Part shown: in pieces, positions 60,404-64,000 of the stretch
Layout: every line of letters starts with the position of its first letter
Position numbering within the stretch: position 1 is the stretch's first letter
DNA from: Ooceraea biroi
Taxonomy: Eukaryota > Arthropoda > Insecta > Hymenoptera > Formicidae
Direction of reading: 5' to 3'
Length of the DNA: 64,000 bases
NCBI RefSeq assembly: GCF_003672135.1
Contig: NC_039519.1
Location: 6,510,001-6,574,000 of the forward strand
Notes under the pieces: generated by a model
Seen by the model: only the letters and a program-made list of their open reading frames with translations
Told to the model about the DNA's origin: nothing
Databases searched by the model: none
Made by a program: the position numbers and the translations under genes

Positions 60404-63400
60404 TCTAGTTTGTGTTTACGTTCGAGAATCATTGCTCCGATCTAGAGATAGATCATTTAGAAATAATCAGATAGTGGTATCTTTCAGAACGTCGTGCGCG
60501 CGCTCTTGGGGGTCAGGCGACAAAAAAGCTGGAGATCCTGGGATTATTTATGGACTGCCCTGTGACGCCTCATTATCCCTGCGGAGAAAAAAGAGGGGTA
60601 CATTCATGTTCCGACATTGCAACTAATTATTATCTCGGTAGGACAGGTATACACGTTACCTGTTTACTGGAGGAATCCGTCCGGGTAGCTACGCGCCAAT
60701 GATATACAACCCTCACCCTTTTATGACGCCTCGTTCGGACACATTCTCAACTGTTTCCGTCACGTCCTTCGTTCCGCTCCGAGGCGTTTAACGATGTGCC
60801 CGAGTTTATCCGCACATTTGCTATGCAAGAACGTTCATACATCTGACATTATGACATCTGGCGGAGTGCTACGCGTGGAAGCTCTCTATTAACCGTGCTA
60901 GAGTTTATACATTGCAATTAGTCTGGTGGATAGAGAGTACCGTGAGCTAGAGGAGTCCGGATAGTCGATATCACCGTATCGGGACGAGCGATACGCGGAT
61001 TACAGATGTTGTGACGCGTTCCTGCAAGAAACTTGCAAGAGACGCTCGATCTACGATAATCCCTTACGGCATTAACACGTTCCCTGCCAAGTCGTTTTTG
61101 AGTAGAGTAGCATTTTCAGGCTATGTGTATCAAAACCGGTACATGTATAGAGTAAAGTTTGATAAATATGTGGAAATTATCTATTTTTTTCACTTTTTGT
61201 GAGCTGGAAATTTATTTTTTAATAGAGTAAATAGTGAAACTAACAAATATCACCATAGAGCATGTAATAGTGAACCAACTAACAAATTACTTTCCTACAC
61301 TTTATCTACCAATGATAAAAATATCACTTGGCCTGAAAATTAGTTTCAGTGTATATCGAAAATGGTATAATATAATATGTATATATATATCCGCATTCAC
61401 TTACATACATATATACATAGAGAGAGATTGTCCGGCGTGGTGATCATCACCATTCGAGAGAGCCGGGGATATATACTGCCAAAAAGGCCGGGCCTGGGTC
61501 GATTCGGTTCCTTTACATATTCATGCGGGATTAAAGTCGGTCGCTTCTCTCGGCGGTCGACACTGGGCGGGGGACGGGAAAAAAGAGAGCAGAAGGGATC
61601 ACGGAGAGAATCCCGATTATTCATGATGCGGGGTGATACGCGCAACGGCAATCCTGGTCTGTTTGAGCAGCCAAGGGTAACGCGCACAGTGTGCTCGTTG
61701 ATTTCGTTGTTTGTTCCTCACACCGAGTTCGCAAGTGAAATTCACTTCCGGCACGGGCGATGCAATAAGGATAGTAGCTTTTTAGGATATAAGGATTAGC
61801 TTTTTAATGTTCAAGTGATCACTCAATTACGTCTGAGGAACTTTAATTTAAGAATTCAATTTTTCAAAAGGGCGTGTTGCTACTGATCTTTATAAAACAT
61901 ATTATACAACTCAGCTAAATACAAAAATTATTTTAAAAATTCAATTCAGAACGGAAAAGATACTGCTCGCAAAGGAATCAATGGATCCAGTTTATCATAC
62001 GTAAGATTTTATTCGCAAAATAATATATTTCTCATTAAAAGGGATTGCCTATGTAGACCTGCATATTATAATACAACGGTACTAAGCAACTTATTTGTTC
62101 TGGTTTCATTGAAATTCTCCGTTTAGCGCCGTACGGTAAATGATTTGATCCGCCGTACGTTTGAACATGTCACTGACTGGTGCGAGGACAGGCGAAATTA
62201 AAACTTCCGGCCGGCGACAGATAGAAACGGTTCCGCATCGCATTTCTCACGAGTACACTCCTCTCGTAGGCCATCCTTTGATTAATTGTCTTCAAATATC
62301 CCCGGGTCACATGCCTACAGATCGTGGGCTCTCCCTCTCGGTCCGGGCGCGAGATGTGTACCCGAGGGGTTGGTTACTCTTCTGTTTCCCTTTTTCCTCT
62401 CTTCTCTCTCTCTTTTTTTAAGCACGACTGATCCCTCCGTCCTGTCTTCCGCGTCCTTTGCTGCGGAAGACTTTCAATTCGGTCCATATTTCACGCGTAC
62501 GATATTTTTAAACAGAACGGAGAATGAGTAATGGCGAGAGCGCTCTCCTGCCGACCCTTCTAAACAGGAAGGGAGAGAGAGGGTTCCCGATATAGCGATA
62601 TAGCAGCTCGAATTTTCTCTCTTGGTGTGTCGAATGTAACGGTATTGACTCTTCACGAGAACGAATGAGAACTGCGGCATCAAGCGTGCCGCAACGTCAC
62701 CACTCGAAGCGCATTTACATTCTATTCAAATCGATCTTATATGATTGTGCATACCAGAAATCGATTATACTGTCGCGGGAACAGATATGATGTACGAGCG
62801 AGGTAAGATAACGTGACTGCCTCATAATTGTGAGACTCACGCGCCTATTCGAATCCAAAAACGATGGAAGCCTAATACGATACACCTTGCAGCAATGTCC
62901 TCAATCCATAAATTTGTAACCATTAATACGATACTTTCCCTGATTACGAGGTTTCGGAGAACGGTGCACCTCGGGATAGATTCCAAAAGAGATACATCAG
63001 CGCAAATTTACCGCAATATTACGCCAGTACCAGCGACTGTAACGACGCGTTATGCAAAACTTATTAATAAACTTAAAAAAACGGTTACTTGCATAAATTT
63101 ATCAGCGAAACTATTAATTATGTCAACTCATTGTCAGTCAATTATGTCAGTGCATAATCGTAAATAGATGTAGAGCAAATCCCTCGAAGATAAATGAACC
63201 AGCGAATCGCGTAATGAAAACGTGTCGACGAGAACTGGCGAGATGTCCGGAAAAGTGGCAGGATAGTGTTTTGGTGAGTCTATAAACGCGAGTTGTGGTC
63301 CGAGCTTACTAGGGCTTACCGTGGCGAAATGCTACCGCCGCGTTGACCGAACCCTGCACGCGTGTAGCATGAAAATGCGACTTCATAATGGGATTAAGCG

Positions 63401-64000
63401 GGTTGCAATTCAGATTATAAATTGGATTATGGCGCAACCGTTAGCCGCGCTAAAGGCCTTACCGCCCCCGCGACCGCACGCTCTTTTGTAAGCGCGCAAT
63501 TTGCCCCTTCGTCGCGAGTACTTTTGCGAATTGACCTGCTTCGCGATGTAAATTGCACCGTCGGACGAGAGAGGAGCTTTCCCAGAAGGGACATGGTAAT
63601 GCGCCTATTCGGTTTCTACTTTATTCGAAACTCAAGAAAAAATGCATATGTAACTCACATTGCAGATTCCTATAGCGCGCTAAAGTTTTGACAAAGGTCA
63701 AGGATGACGTTGTTAATTCATAATCTATTCCTGGTCTCTATATAATTTTTAGAAAATAAAATAATTTACGTATATTCATTACAACACTTACAAATGAAAT
63801 AAAAAGTTCGGAATTTCAACATCGTTAAAACACAAAGTGTAATAATTTCTTCACAAAATAAAATATGCAGTGTTTGATCGTACACGTTCATAATTTACAT
63901 AAATCGACCGGCTGTCAAATTTTGCCCTTAAAAGCACGTCGATAGTCAAAATAACCGAGAATCACATGCCACGGATTCGAATCGCCAGCACGACTTCATA

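Larger units (their letters stand above)
53817..64000. other. distal upstream region without recognisable gene
   Basis: Mostly AT-rich DNA with several GC-rich patches (57300-57830, 63430-63560). It holds the overlapping Hox-Exd/Exd-Hth motif (58511-58527), a purine-rich tract (59090-59215) followed by a pyrimidine-rich one (59284-59450), an AG microsatellite (60383-60403) and a TA-rich stretch near 61369-61418. Open frames up to about 200 codons in the GC patches occur in several frames at once, are low complexity, and match no family I recognise. Confidence 0.55.

Noticed and set aside
63971..63986. GGATTCGAATCGCC, resembling a tRNA T-loop
   Set aside because: No cloverleaf, anticodon stem or box A can be drawn upstream, and the sequence is near the window edge.
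1..64000. CRISPR arrays, operons, prokaryotic terminators, rRNA or tRNA genes
   Set aside because: None seen. The sequence is eukaryotic with spliced exons.

Overview
This is a eukaryotic window, almost certainly insect and probably hymenopteran (for example an ant). Coding sequence is very sparse. The few coding exons have canonical GT-AG splice sites, and GC-rich, CpG-rich blocks alternate with AT-rich stretches. The order-level guess is inference from overall character and from the wording of the recognised protein, and could not be checked by search.

The one gene I can identify is the homeobox gene homothorax (hth, the insect Meis orthologue), on the minus strand. Four coding exons are visible: exon 1 (32395-32409, five codons, MAQPR), exon 2 (22179-22432), exon 3 (15069-15210) and exon 4 (6214-6264). 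Joined, they give 462 nt and 154 in-frame residues. This covers the N-terminal low-complexity region and the first half of the MEIS/HM domain that binds the PBC partner Extradenticle. The rest of the HM domain, the homeodomain and the C-terminus are not seen and should lie beyond base 1. Only about 0.7% of the window is coding. The introns are about 10.0, 7.0, 8.8 and more than 6.2 kb.

Layout: 1-6213 is the partial intron downstream of exon 4. 6265-32394 holds introns 3, 2 and 1. 32410-32976 is a 567-nt, upstream-ATG-free candidate 5' leader. 32977-34650 is a GC-rich, trinucleotide-rich promoter-proximal zone. 34651-64000 is about 29 kb upstream of the gene with no recognisable gene, plausibly regulatory.

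Two short DNA transposons lie in the upstream desert. At 49761-50372 is an internally deleted Tc1/mariner-type element that keeps only the C-terminal part of a DDE transposase. At 53224-53814 is a non-coding MITE with 66-bp terminal inverted repeats, a perfect 35-bp inner inverted repeat and a 77-bp internal duplication. Both end in TACAGGGTG and are flanked by TA. A weak reverse-transcriptase-like relic sits in intron 3.

The most interesting regulatory observation is two exact copies of the Exd-Hth (PBX-MEIS) composite 10-mer TGATTGACAG. One is in the promoter-proximal zone of hth (34236-34245). The other is far upstream (58511-58520), next to a Hox-Exd-type site. Overlapping Hox-Exd-type motifs also occur in intron 1. 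Together they suggest, but do not prove, direct feedback of Hth/Exd/Hox complexes on hth.
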